Shown here: in pieces, positions 25,226 through 34,351 of the stretch
Layout of the letters: every line of letters begins with the position of its first letter
How positions within the stretch are numbered: position 1 is the first letter of the stretch
Assembly: GCF_016741815.1 (NCBI RefSeq)
Contig: NZ_JAERRJ010000001.1
Location: 744,001 to 808,000 of the forward strand
Origin: Nocardia acididurans
Lineage (GTDB): Bacteria; Actinomycetota; Actinomycetes; Mycobacteriales; Mycobacteriaceae
Reading direction: 5' to 3'
DNA length: 64,000 nt
The notes under the pieces: generated by a model
Told to the model about the DNA's origin: nothing
Seen by the model: the letters and a program-made list of their open reading frames with translations, nothing else
Database searches by the model: none
Made by a program: the position numbers and the translations under genes

Positions 25226-26920
25226 CTATGCCCCCGAACCGGCAGGCGGCGCGGATTCCCCTGAGGGGGAGGCGCTTTCGGCGGCCCGGTGCCCATTGCC
25301 CGAACCGTTCCGCTGTGCGTGCCGCAGCACGGCCAGCTGCGCATGCTCGGCCTCGTGGGCGGCCGCCGCGTTCTGGTCGCGCTCGGCCGGCGGATCCGCC
25401 CGGAAGAACGTGCCGCTGCCCGGTCGCCCGGCCACACCCAGTTCGTTCATCTTCCGGGGCACGCGCGCGCCCTGGTATTCGAGCGGAATCGGATGTCCGT
25501 GCGCGTCCACCGGCCCGAGCGGTTGATGCAGCTCGATGTACTCGCCGTGCGGAAGTCGCCGCACCACACCGGTTTCGATGCCGTGCTCGAGAATCGCGCG
25601 GTCGCTGCGCTGCAGGCCGATGCACAGCCGGTAGGCGGCGAAGTAGGCCAGCGGCGGCGCGAGCAGCAGCGCGATGCGGAAGGCCCAGGTGGTCGCGTTG
25701 AGCGAGATGTGGAACTGCAGCGCGATGATGTCGTTGACGCAGGCCAGGGTGAGGATCAGGTAGAACGTCAGCGCCATGGCCCCGATCGCGGTGCGCACGG
25801 GCACATCTCGCGGCCGCTGCAGCAGGTTGTGCCGCACCACGCGATCCCCGGTGAGCCGCTTCTCGATCCACGGGTAGCCGATGAGCAGCCCGAAGATCAG
25901 CGGCATCATGAGGGCCACCGAGAACGCGCCGGGCACGGTGTGCCCGAAGATGTAGAGCTCCCAGGCCGGGAACAGGCGCAGGAAGCCGTCGGTCCACATC
26001 ATGTAGAAGTCCGGCTGTGTGCCCGCCGACACCTGAGAGGGGTTGTAGGGCCCCAGATTCCAGATCGGATTGATCTGCAGCACCCCGCCCATGATGGACA
26101 GCACGCCCAGTGTGAACGCGAAGTACGCGCCCTGATCGAGCGAGAACACCGGCACGATGCGGGTGCCGATCACATTGCGTTCACTGCGTCCGGGCCCCGG
26201 ATACTGGGTGTGCTTCTGGTACCAGACCAGCGCGATGTGCACCACGATCAGCGCCAGCATGATGCCCGGGAAGAGCAGTACGTGCGCGATGTAGAGCCGC
26301 GGAATGATGATGGTGCCGGGGAAGTCGCCCGCGAACAGCAGCCAGTGCAGCCAGCTCCCGATGACCGGCGTGCTCAGGGTGATGCCGGCGAACGCGGCCC
26401 GCAGCCCGGTGCCGGAGAGCAGGTCGTCGGGCAGCGAGTAGCCGAAGAACCCCTCGAACATGGCGATGATCAGCAGGATCGCGCCGATCACCCAGTTCGC
26501 CTCGCGGGGTTTGCGGAAGGCTCCGGTGAAGAACACCCGGCACAGGTGGATGATCATGGCTGCGGTGAAAAGCAGTGCGGCCCAATGGTGTACCTGCCGG
26601 ACGAACAGTCCGCCGCGCACGTCGAAGGAGATCTCGAGCGCGGTTTCGTAGGCGCGCGACATGGTGACGCCGCGCAGTGGCTGATAGGTCCCGTTGTAGA
26701 CCACCTCGGACATGGAGGGGTCGAAGAACAGGGTCAAATACACGCCGGACAGCAGCAGCACGATGAAGCTGTAGAGCGCGATTTCACCCAGCAGGAAGGA
26801 CCAGTGCGTCGGAAAGACCTTGTTGATGGAGCGTTTCAGGAATGCGGCCGCCTGATACCGCTGATCCGCTTCATCGGCCTGACGCGCGAGAGTTGCGGCG
26901 GTCCGATTTCGAGTTGCCAT
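25226..26920 (-). CDS. qcrB: Orphan cytochrome b subunit of the bc1 complex (QcrB-like)
   Basis: A 564-residue membrane protein, the quinol-oxidising heme b subunit of actinobacterial cytochrome bcc. Seen: heme-ligand histidines in [20 protein letters not shown] and in [25 protein letters not shown], the Qo-site [11 protein letters not shown], and a long Ala/Glu-rich C-terminal tail. GGGG upstream favours ATG at 26920 over GTG at 26929. The usual operon order ctaE-qcrC-qcrA-qcrB is absent: no cytochrome c or Rieske gene is near, so this is probably a second copy. It could be a target-duplication variant conferring tolerance to QcrB inhibitors, or work under other conditions; both are inference. 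Confidence 0.92.
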   Translation of the reverse strand: MATRNRTAATLARQADEADQRYQAAAFLKRSINKVFPTHWSFLLGEIALYSFIVLLLSGVYLTLFFDPSMSEVVYNGTYQPLRGVTMSRAYETALEISFDVRGGLFVRQVHHWAALLFTAAMIIHLCRVFFTGAFRKPREANWVIGAILLIIAMFEGFFGYSLPDDLLSGTGLRAAFAGITLSTPVIGSWLHWLLFAGDFPGTIIIPRLYIAHVLLFPGIMLALIVVHIALVWYQKHTQYPGPGRSERNVIGTRIVPVFSLDQGAYFAFTLGVLSIMGGVLQINPIWNLGPYNPSQVSAGTQPDFYMMWTDGFLRLFPAWELYIFGHTVPGAFSVALMMPLIFGLLIGYPWIEKRLTGDRVVRHNLLQRPRDVPVRTAIGAMALTFYLILTLACVNDIIALQFHISLNATTWAFRIALLLAPPLAYFAAYRLCIGLQRSDRAILEHGIETGVVRRLPHGEYIELHQPLGPVDAHGHPIPLEYQGARVPRKMNELGVAGRPGSGTFFRADPPAERDQNAAAAHEAEHAQLAVLRHAQRNGSGNGHRAAESASPSGESAPPAGSGA

Positions 26921-27018
26921 TACGGTCACCCCGCCCCCGGGAGAGTACTGAAGGCTTCTACTACAAACGGTAGCACCCAGAGACCCTGCGCTGTACCCGC
27001 TTTCGATAGGCTCCCGGA

Positions 27019-28389
27019 GTGAATTCCCTGGCGCCCCGCGACGCCACCATGTACTGGCTGTCCACCCGCACCCGCAACGACCTGTTCCTGCTCTACTGCT
27101 TCGCGGACGCGGGATTACCCACCGCCGAACTGCGGGAAACCCTGGCGCGCCGAATCATTCGCATTCCAGATTTGCTGGTGCACGTGCTGGACACCCCTGC
27201 AAACATTGCGTATCCGATTTGGGAGCCTTGTGAATTCATTGACGACCAATTCGTCGTCCACCCCCTCCCTGCAGCAACCTGGTCCAACCTCACCACCGCC
27301 CTCGGCGACCTCCTGAACACCGGAGTGCGAGCGCAACACCGCCCCTGGCGCCTGCACCTCTTCCGCGAAGTCGCGGACGCCCCCGGCTTCGCGCCTGATG
27401 AAACCGCTTTGGTCGCAGTGCTCCAGCTCTCCCACGCGCTCGCCGACGGCCGCCGCGCCGCCGAGATAGCCCGCGCCCTGTTCACCGAGGGGGACGCTCC
27501 GCTCTCGTCATCCCGAAAGCATGCCGGAATGACGGGCTGGCCGGCGGCGGCCATGGCGCTTCCTCGGATCCCGATCAGCATGGCGCGCACTGTGATTCGA
27601 GGATTGGCCGCCGCCCGCGCTCAGCGAGAACTCGCCGAACTGACTGCGGCGGGCGCGATTCCCCCACCCTCACCGGGAGCATCACCCAACTACTTCAACG
27701 GCGGCGGAGCCACCCCCGAATCCCACGCCGCCCGCATGCTCGTACTGAACGCGGCAGACCTGCGAGCCCCCGGATTCACAGTGACAGTCGTAGCCGCCAC
27801 CGCCATCTCCCTCGCCATGCAGCGCTACCTGACCGCTCGCGACCTCCCCGCCGACACCCTCCGAGCCCAGATCCCCATGGCGGTAGCCACCGACGGCACA
27901 ACCCGCAACAGCTACCGAGACCTCTCGGTCGACCTCCACCCGGACGACCCCTGCCTGCGCCGCCGAGCCGCCCGCACAGCCGCCGATCTGGCCACCCGCC
28001 GCACCCGCGCGGCACATCCCCTGCACCGAGCCCAAGCAGCGGTAACGGATTCTCTCCCCGCCCCGCTGCTCCACCGTGACGTCACTCACTACCCGATCGA
28101 CCAACTCCCGGACCAGGTTTCGGGCCACACCGTCATCTCCAGCGTCCACCGCGGCCCAGCCGACCTCACCCTCGGCAACGCCCCCGTCCGCTTCACCGCG
28201 GGCTTCCCCGCCCTCGGCTCCGTCATGCATCTGACCCACGGCATCCACGGCCTCGGCGAGACAGTGACGATCTCGATCCACGCCGACCCCGCCGTCCTCG
28301 ACATCGACGCCTACACCGATTTGCTGGCCACCGCCCGCACGGAGGTAGCCACCGCCCTGAACGACGACGAAGGCCCCCGCCGGAGCTGA
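27019..28389 (+). CDS. Wax-ester-synthase/DGAT-like acyltransferase, variant motif
   Basis: A 456-residue protein with the shape of WS/DGAT or condensation-type acyltransferases: [20 protein letters not shown] at the start, a central [20 protein letters not shown] where the family has HHxxxDG, and later [14 protein letters not shown] and [20 protein letters not shown] near the C-terminus. The first catalytic His pair is reduced to SHALADG (one His), so activity is uncertain. GTG at 27019 is used; an ATG at 27049 is an alternative. It may act in neutral-lipid metabolism. It is transcribed away from qcrB. Confidence 0.65.
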   Translation: MNSLAPRDATMYWLSTRTRNDLFLLYCFADAGLPTAELRETLARRIIRIPDLLVHVLDTPANIAYPIWEPCEFIDDQFVVHPLPAATWSNLTTALGDLLNTGVRAQHRPWRLHLFREVADAPGFAPDETALVAVLQLSHALADGRRAAEIARALFTEGDAPLSSSRKHAGMTGWPAAAMALPRIPISMARTVIRGLAAARAQRELAELTAAGAIPPPSPGASPNYFNGGGATPESHAARMLVLNAADLRAPGFTVTVVAATAISLAMQRYLTARDLPADTLRAQIPMAVATDGTTRNSYRDLSVDLHPDDPCLRRRAARTAADLATRRTRAAHPLHRAQAAVTDSLPAPLLHRDVTHYPIDQLPDQVSGHTVISSVHRGPADLTLGNAPVRFTAGFPALGSVMHLTHGIHGLGETVTISIHADPAVLDIDAYTDLLATARTEVATALNDDEGPRRS

Positions 28390-28405
28390 TCCGGCGGGGG
28401 CCTTC
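28369..28405 (+). terminator. Terminator overlapping the end of the acyltransferase-like gene
   Basis: A perfect 16-bp stem (GAAGGCCCCCGCCGGA) with a 5-base loop that contains the stop codon region of the gene; it lies just before the tRNA-Ser gene on the opposite strand and could serve both directions. Confidence 0.85.
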
Positions 28406-28410
28406 GTGAG

Positions 28411-28496
28411 CGGAGGATAGGGGATTTGAACCCCTGAGGGCTGTTAACCCAACCCGCGTTCCAGGCGAGCGCCATAGGCCACTAGGCGAATCCTCC
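28411..28496 (-). tRNA. tRNA-Ser(GGA)
   Basis: The 86-base transcript folds as a class II tRNA: acceptor GGAGGAT / ATCCTCC with discriminator G, a D-arm with AGTGGCCTATGG, anticodon loop CTGGAAC (anticodon GGA, reads UCC/UCU) on stem CTCGC/GCGGG, a long variable arm, and T-loop GTTCAAATC. CCA is not encoded. Its location beside the 4.5S RNA matches the arrangement known in mycobacteria. Confidence 0.95.
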
Positions 28497-28570
28497 GCAG
28501 AGCAATATACCGGGTGACCCCCTGGAAAAACCAAATGGGGTGGTCGGAGCGGGTTCTTGTGGTCGGTTGA

Positions 28571-29590
28571 CTACTTCTTGCGGACCGAGTCGAGGGCCTT
28601 CTGAACCTGGGCCTTGGCGGCGGTGGCTACCTCGTCCTTGCTGATCTGGGAGGACTCGGTGCTGCGGCGGACCTTGATGGTGACCTTGACCGAGACGTTG
28701 TCGTCCTTGGTCGCCACGGTGTACTCGTAGTCGTTCCAGTAGGTCCAGTCGTCGGTCTTGGAGAACCAGTAGGCCTCCTCGCCGAGGCCGCTGATGTCGC
28801 CGGAGGCGCGGCCGGTGCCGGTGGTGCCCACGTCGAACTGCTTCCACATCTCGTAGGCGGGGCGGTTGTAGGCGCTGGAGTTGCCGCTGAGGAAGTCGAC
28901 CTCGAGGCTGATGTCGGCGGTGTCGGTGTCGGTGCTGCCGTACTTGTCGGGCGGGCTCTGCTGTTCGTAGCCGGCCTGGCAGTCGAAGTCGCCGCCCGAG
29001 TATTCGGTGGGCTGGGTCTCCTTGTGCTCGGGGGAGCCCTTGGAAGTGGAGGCCCACTTGGTGAGGACCGTCACATCGATGGCGTTGCACCCGTTGGTGA
29101 TGTTGGCCATCGTGTATTTGCCGTCGTCGCTGCTGCCGCCGCCGAGCGGGTTGTCACCCTTGCCGCCGCTGGTGAGGGCGATGGCCCCGATGCCGACGCC
29201 GACGATGACGATGAGGCCGATCACGCCGCCGATGATCCAGCCGGCCTTGGAGCCGCCGCCACCGTTCGGCGGTGTCGGGTAGCCGTATCCGGGTTGCGGC
29301 TGCGGCTGGGCGAACTGGTTGTAGGCGGGCTGCGGCTGCTGGTACTGCTGGTAGCCCTGGTTCGGATCCTGGTACGGCTGTCCCGGCTGCTGATACGGCT
29401 GGCCCGGAATCGGCTGTGCGGGCGGCGTGTAGCCCATGGCTCCGGCGGTGTTGTAGTTCAGCATGGTCGGGTCGGCGCCCTGTACGGGTTGACCCGGATT
29501 GGTGCCGGTCGGCGTGGCCCACCACTGTGCGGTTTCCTGCGGGGCGGCGGGATCCTGCGGTGCGCCCGGCCCAGGGTTCGAGCTCGTCAT
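28571..29590 (-). CDS. Membrane-anchored extracytoplasmic protein with Pro/Gln-rich tail
   Basis: A 339-residue protein: residues 1-112 are a disordered Pro/Gln/Tyr-rich cytoplasmic segment (QPYQQPGQPYQDPNQGYQQY), about 117-142 is one membrane helix (WIIGGVIGLIVIVGVGIGAI), and the rest is an outside domain with two cysteines (TNGCNAIDV and FDCQAG) probably forming a disulfide, and the end KAQVQKALDSVRKK. The layout is like DUF3558-type proteins of mycolic-acid bacteria, but I cannot claim that family. Function unknown. Confidence 0.8.
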   Translation of the reverse strand: MTSSNPGPGAPQDPAAPQETAQWWATPTGTNPGQPVQGADPTMLNYNTAGAMGYTPPAQPIPGQPYQQPGQPYQDPNQGYQQYQQPQPAYNQFAQPQPQPGYGYPTPPNGGGGSKAGWIIGGVIGLIVIVGVGIGAIALTSGGKGDNPLGGGSSDDGKYTMANITNGCNAIDVTVLTKWASTSKGSPEHKETQPTEYSGGDFDCQAGYEQQSPPDKYGSTDTDTADISLEVDFLSGNSSAYNRPAYEMWKQFDVGTTGTGRASGDISGLGEEAYWFSKTDDWTYWNDYEYTVATKDDNVSVKVTIKVRRSTESSQISKDEVATAAKAQVQKALDSVRKK

Positions 29591-29691
29591 TACTTGTTTC
29601 CCCTCCGGTACTGAGCGGTCTTCCGCGATGTCGGACCGATCGTAACGACCCGGTGCGGCGCGAGTCTCGGTGAGCCGCTACACTGGCCGAC

Positions 29692-29777
29692 GGATCCAGC
29701 GCGGCGCGCATCCTGTGAACTCCCCCAGGGCCGGAAGGCAGCAAGGGTCAACGGGCTCTGCCGGGTGCGCTGGGTCC
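29692..29777 (+). ncRNA. ffs: Signal recognition particle 4.5S RNA
   Basis: The hairpin ends GGATCCAGCGC / GCGCTGGGTCC enclose the conserved SRP domain IV: CAGGGCCGGAAGGCAGCAAG, with its symmetric loop (GGAA tetraloop, AGCA/ACAGG-type internal loop). About 86 bases, the short bacterial form that binds Ffh. It is followed by CCCCTTTATTTC, a likely termination signal. It is placed between a membrane protein gene and the aspartate aminotransferase gene, as known in mycobacteria. Confidence 0.95.
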
Positions 29778-29836
29778 CCTTTATTTCTGGGGGACTTCCG
29801 GTTTCGTGAACAGCGTTTCGTGAAGGCTGTATATAG

Positions 29837-31216
<1,380 letters not shown>

Positions 31217-31232
31217 CCCGCAGCACACCGGC

Positions 31233-31262
31233 AGAGGCGCGCACCGCGGGGTGCGCGCCTCT
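31233..31262. terminator. Bidirectional terminator
   Basis: A perfect 13-bp stem (AGAGGCGCGCACC) with loop GCGG followed by TCTGTTCTC, between convergent aminotransferase and methyltransferase genes. Confidence 0.88.
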
Positions 31263-31276
31263 TCTGTTCTCGGAGG

Positions 31277-32131
31277 TCAGTTCGGCTTGTGCGCGAGCAC
31301 CGCGAAGATGGTCACCGACAGGTGGATGTCGCCGCTGCGCGCGCCGTCTTCCAGGTCGATGAGCAGTTGTTCACGCTGCCGCTCGGTGATGGATCCGCGC
31401 GCCACCGCCATATCGGCGATCCGCGCCACCAGCGCGCCCGCGCCGACGCTGCCGTCCTGGATCAGCGCGTGCGAGCCGATGTCGTCCACGACGAGCCCGG
31501 CCTTGGTGAGCTGCCCGGCCAGCCGCCGTCCGGCGAACGGGTTGGTGGTTCCGGCGATCATGGTGTCGATGACCTCGTGCACCACGTGCCGGTCGCCCGG
31601 GTGCACGATGGCCGTGCCCCAGTCGCTGTCCATGACGACCACGCGTCCGCCCGGCTTGAGGACCCGCGCGATCTCCCCGGCCGCTCGCGCGGGCGCGGTG
31701 AGGTGCTGGAAGACGCGTTCACAGAGCGCGACATCGAAGGTGTCGGTGCCGAAGGGCAGGCCGTAGGCGTCGCCGGAGACGAATCGGGCGGTGGATCCGG
31801 CCTGCTCGGCGCGGCGTTGCGCCGAGGCGAGCAGATGCGGGTCGGGTTCCACGCCGACGGCGTCGCCGGTGGGGCCGACCAGGCCGGCGAAGGTCAGCAC
31901 CTCGGAGCCGGTGCCCGACCCGATGTCGACGGCGTATTCGCCCGGCTGGGTGGCGAGCGCGTCGTGCGCCCAGGTCCGGAGCCTGCGGATGCCCGGGAGT
32001 GCGGCCTGCAGGTCGTGGACGTCGACCAGTTGGTCCTGGCCGTCGCGGTCGAAACGGTCCGGTCGTGAGCCGGATTCAATGCCAGGTTGCGGCATAGTTC
32101 CCACTTCTCGTGTTGCCATGGTGTTCGGCAT
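31277..32131 (-). CDS. SAM-dependent methyltransferase
   Basis: A protein of about 284 residues of the UbiE/type-11 class. The SAM-binding loop is YAVDIGSGTGSEVLTFAGLV, with GVEPDPHLLASAQRRAE and VSGDAYGLPFGTDTFDVALC after it, and VLKPGGRVVVMDSDWG. The frame continues upstream to 32503, but that part is Arg/Ser-rich and overlaps a gene on the other strand. I took ATG at 32131; 32119 and 32095 are alternatives. Substrate unknown. It diverges from the HhH-GPD gene by about 50 bases. Confidence 0.85.
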   Translation of the reverse strand: MPNTMATREVGTMPQPGIESGSRPDRFDRDGQDQLVDVHDLQAALPGIRRLRTWAHDALATQPGEYAVDIGSGTGSEVLTFAGLVGPTGDAVGVEPDPHLLASAQRRAEQAGSTARFVSGDAYGLPFGTDTFDVALCERVFQHLTAPARAAGEIARVLKPGGRVVVMDSDWGTAIVHPGDRHVVHEVIDTMIAGTTNPFAGRRLAGQLTKAGLVVDDIGSHALIQDGSVGAGALVARIADMAVARGSITERQREQLLIDLEDGARSGDIHLSVTIFAVLAHKPN

Positions 32132-32181
32132 GGCGCCGAGCCTAGTCGTGACCCGCGTCACCGCAAGCCAGGTTGAATGGG

Positions 32182-32772
32182 ATGATCGATGCCATGGCGA
32201 CCCGCATGCTGTGTATCGCGCAAGAGCCCGACGCCGACGAGCTGCTCTCGACCGATGATTTCGCGCTTCTGGTCGGAATGGCGCTGGATCAGCAGTTCCC
32301 CATGGAGCACGCGTTCCGCGGTCCGTGGAAGATCGCCGATCGGATGGGCGGCTTCGATATCCGGAAAATCGCTGACGCGGATCCGGAGGCTTTCGAGGAA
32401 CTCGCCGCCACGCCGCCCGCCATTCACCGGTACGGCCGTTCCATGGGCCGCCGGGTGCAGGAGCTGGCGCGCTACATCGTCGACAACTACGACGGGAAGA
32501 CATCCCACCTCTGGACGGAGGGCGATCTCGACGGAAAAGAAGTCCTGAAACGGTTGAAGGCGCTTCCGGGATTCGGCGATCAGAAGGCTCGAATTTTCTT
32601 GGCGCTGTTGGGGAAACAGCGCGGACTCGCGGCGAAGGGCTGGCGAGAGGCGGCCGGTGCGTACGGCGAGGACGGTTCCCGCAGGTCGGTCGCCGATGTG
32701 ACCGATGCCGAATCCCTCACGCAGGTACGAGAATTCAAGAAGCAGGCCAAAGCCGCCGCCAAGGCGAAGTAG
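32182..32772 (+). CDS. HhH-GPD base-excision repair protein
   Basis: A 196-residue protein that belongs to an actinobacterial branch of the HhH-GPD superfamily: LLVGMALDQQFPMEHAFRGP (family helix ahead of the active site), and LKRLKALPGFGDQKARIFLA, the helix-hairpin-helix with GxG. No catalytic Lys/Asp pair or Fe-S cysteines can be confirmed at the end. It probably recognises damaged bases. ATG at 32182 is preferred; another lies at 32194. Confidence 0.82.
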   Translation: MIDAMATRMLCIAQEPDADELLSTDDFALLVGMALDQQFPMEHAFRGPWKIADRMGGFDIRKIADADPEAFEELAATPPAIHRYGRSMGRRVQELARYIVDNYDGKTSHLWTEGDLDGKEVLKRLKALPGFGDQKARIFLALLGKQRGLAAKGWREAAGAYGEDGSRRSVADVTDAESLTQVREFKKQAKAAAKAK

Positions 32773-32872
32773 ATCCCGGATCGAATCAAGCTGGTTTTTA
32801 ACCTCCTTTCGGCCGAGGGTTTGCTTGATGCTTGCCGCACAAGTTCGTTCTGCGGTGAGGAAAGCAAGACCA

Positions 32873-33592
32873 ATGAAGATGAGGAAATTCGCCGGGGTCG
32901 CGGCACTGTTGATCACGGCGATGGGCGTGACGGCGGGTACCGCCGGTACCGCGGGCGCGTCCCCGGCGACGGTCGATGAGGGTGTCATCAACTATGCCGT
33001 GACCAATACCGAGACCACGGCCACCATCAAGACCGATGCCGGTTCGCTCGTGGTCGAGGACGGCGTTTTCAAGGTGAAGGCCGCCAACGGCACCACCGTC
33101 GGTGGCACTGAACTGAAGTTCCGGGTGGACGATTTCGAGTTCCCCATCGCCGCCGACATCGCCGGCAACACCGCGACGCTGACGCCCGAGTTCAACCTCG
33201 ATCACGCCGTCTACAAGCCGGTCGCCCTGCCCTACGAGGATCAGGCTCCGTGGAAGAACGACTACGAGCGTGAGCAGGCCGCCTGGTCGCGTCTGACCTC
33301 CACCATCTCCATGGGCGCCACCATCGGCACCCTCGTCGGCGGTCTCGCCGGCGGTGCCATCGGCTGCGTCCTGGGTGGCGGCTTGGCCGCCGCCGCCATT
33401 ACCGGCATCCTGGTCGGCCTGTTCGGCGGCTTTCTGCCCGCCGCGGCCGTCGGCTGCTTGATCGGTGCGGGTGCGGTCGGCTTCCTGGGCACCCTGATCG
33501 GTCAGATCTTCGTGACCGCTCCGGTCGCCATCCTGGCCGCGGTGCAGTACTTCACCACCGTCAACTCCGGTCAGACGCCGGGCAAGAAGTAG
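32873..33592 (+). CDS. Secreted protein with Gly-rich hydrophobic C-terminal region
   Basis: A 239-residue protein. Residues 1-30 are a signal peptide (KFAGVAALLITAMGVTAGT) with likely cleavage after GASPA or AGA. The middle part (residues 30-135) is polar. The C-terminal 90 residues are a long glycine-rich hydrophobic stretch (IGTLVGGLAGGAIGCVLGG, LVGLFGGFLPAAAVGCLIGA), resembling glycine-zipper pore or membrane-insertion segments; two Cys are in it. GAGGAAA precedes the ATG at 32873. This type is common in nocardiae; function unknown. Confidence 0.8.
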   Translation: MKMRKFAGVAALLITAMGVTAGTAGTAGASPATVDEGVINYAVTNTETTATIKTDAGSLVVEDGVFKVKAANGTTVGGTELKFRVDDFEFPIAADIAGNTATLTPEFNLDHAVYKPVALPYEDQAPWKNDYEREQAAWSRLTSTISMGATIGTLVGGLAGGAIGCVLGGGLAAAAITGILVGLFGGFLPAAAVGCLIGAGAVGFLGTLIGQIFVTAPVAILAAVQYFTTVNSGQTPGKK

Positions 33593-33631
33593 ATCCGTCC
33601 GGAGAGCTCCGGAATCAGCTGAGGGACAGCG

Positions 33632-33660
33632 GCTCCCGCCCGGACACACCGGGCGGGAGC
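33632..33660 (+). terminator. Terminator after the secreted protein gene
   Basis: A 12-bp stem (GCTCCCGCCCGG and complement) with loop ACACA, followed by TGTACTCGTC, located 40 bases after the stop. Confidence 0.78.
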
Positions 33661-33746
33661 TGTACTCGTCGCGGTCGATCGCGAGCGTTGTGTTCCTCTT
33701 GATCCGAAACCTGTTGCGGGGCAACGACCAATGCTGAAGTGGAGGT

Positions 33747-34310
33747 ATGGGCGAGCTGACTTCGATTCACGGCACCGCGGCGGTCTCTCCGGCGGCACTG
33801 TCCGCGCTGGACGGAGCCGATCTGCGCCGCACCTTCGCGCACTTCCCCAGCGGGGTGGTGGCGGTGTGCGCCCGCATCGGCGGCACACCGCACGGGCTGG
33901 TGGTGAGCACCTTCGTGCCGGTGTCGCTGGATCCGCCGCTGGTGTCGCTGTGCGTTCAGTACTCGTCGGAGACCTGGCCCCGGCTGGAGAAGGCGAGCCG
34001 CCTCGGGCTGAGCCTGCTCGGCGCCGATCAGCAGGCGGCGGCCCGCGGCCTGGCTTCGAAGAACGGTGACCGCTTCCGCGATATCGATCTGCGTCCCGGC
34101 AACGGGAACGCGGCGTTCGTCGCGGGCGCGGCGGCCTGGCTGGAGGTTTCGGTGCACGAACAGGTTCCGGCGGGGGATCACGCGGTGGTGCTGCTGCGCG
34201 TGCACCGCCTGTCGGCCCAGCCGGATTCCGAGCCTCTGGTGTTCCACCGCAGCGGGTTCCGCGCGCTGCAGCGCCCGGCGGGGGAGAACCTGCGCGCTGC
34301 CGCAGGCTGA
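33747..34310 (+). CDS. Flavin reductase-like protein
   Basis: A 187-residue FMN-binding split-barrel protein. Family marks: LRRTFAHFPSGVVAVCARIG, GLVVSTFVPVSLDPPLVSLC (flavin-binding loop), and AAAWLEVSVHEQVPAGDHAV with LLRVHRL near the end. These proteins supply reduced FMN to two-component monooxygenases. Four LLM enzymes of that kind are encoded 10-20 kb downstream, so a partner role is possible but distant. The ATG at 33747 follows GGAGGT. Confidence 0.92.
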   Translation: MGELTSIHGTAAVSPAALSALDGADLRRTFAHFPSGVVAVCARIGGTPHGLVVSTFVPVSLDPPLVSLCVQYSSETWPRLEKASRLGLSLLGADQQAAARGLASKNGDRFRDIDLRPGNGNAAFVAGAAAWLEVSVHEQVPAGDHAVVLLRVHRLSAQPDSEPLVFHRSGFRALQRPAGENLRAAAG

Positions 34311-34312
34311 AT

Positions 34313-34335
34313 CGGGCGCGGTGGGTTCGCGCCCG
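34313..34335. terminator. Hairpin between convergent genes
   Basis: An 8-bp stem (CGGGCGCG and complement) with loop GTGGGTT directly behind the flavin reductase stop. Confidence 0.5.
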
Positions 34336-34351
34336 GCGGCAGGTTGGTGAA

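Noticed and set aside
25289..27022. A 577-codon plus-strand frame opposite qcrB
   Set aside because: Antisense shadow with no membrane or catalytic features; overlaps the full qcrB gene.
32132..32503. Upstream extension of the methyltransferase frame to 408 residues
   Set aside because: The extra part is Arg/Ser/Pro-rich without homology and overlaps the divergent HhH-GPD gene.
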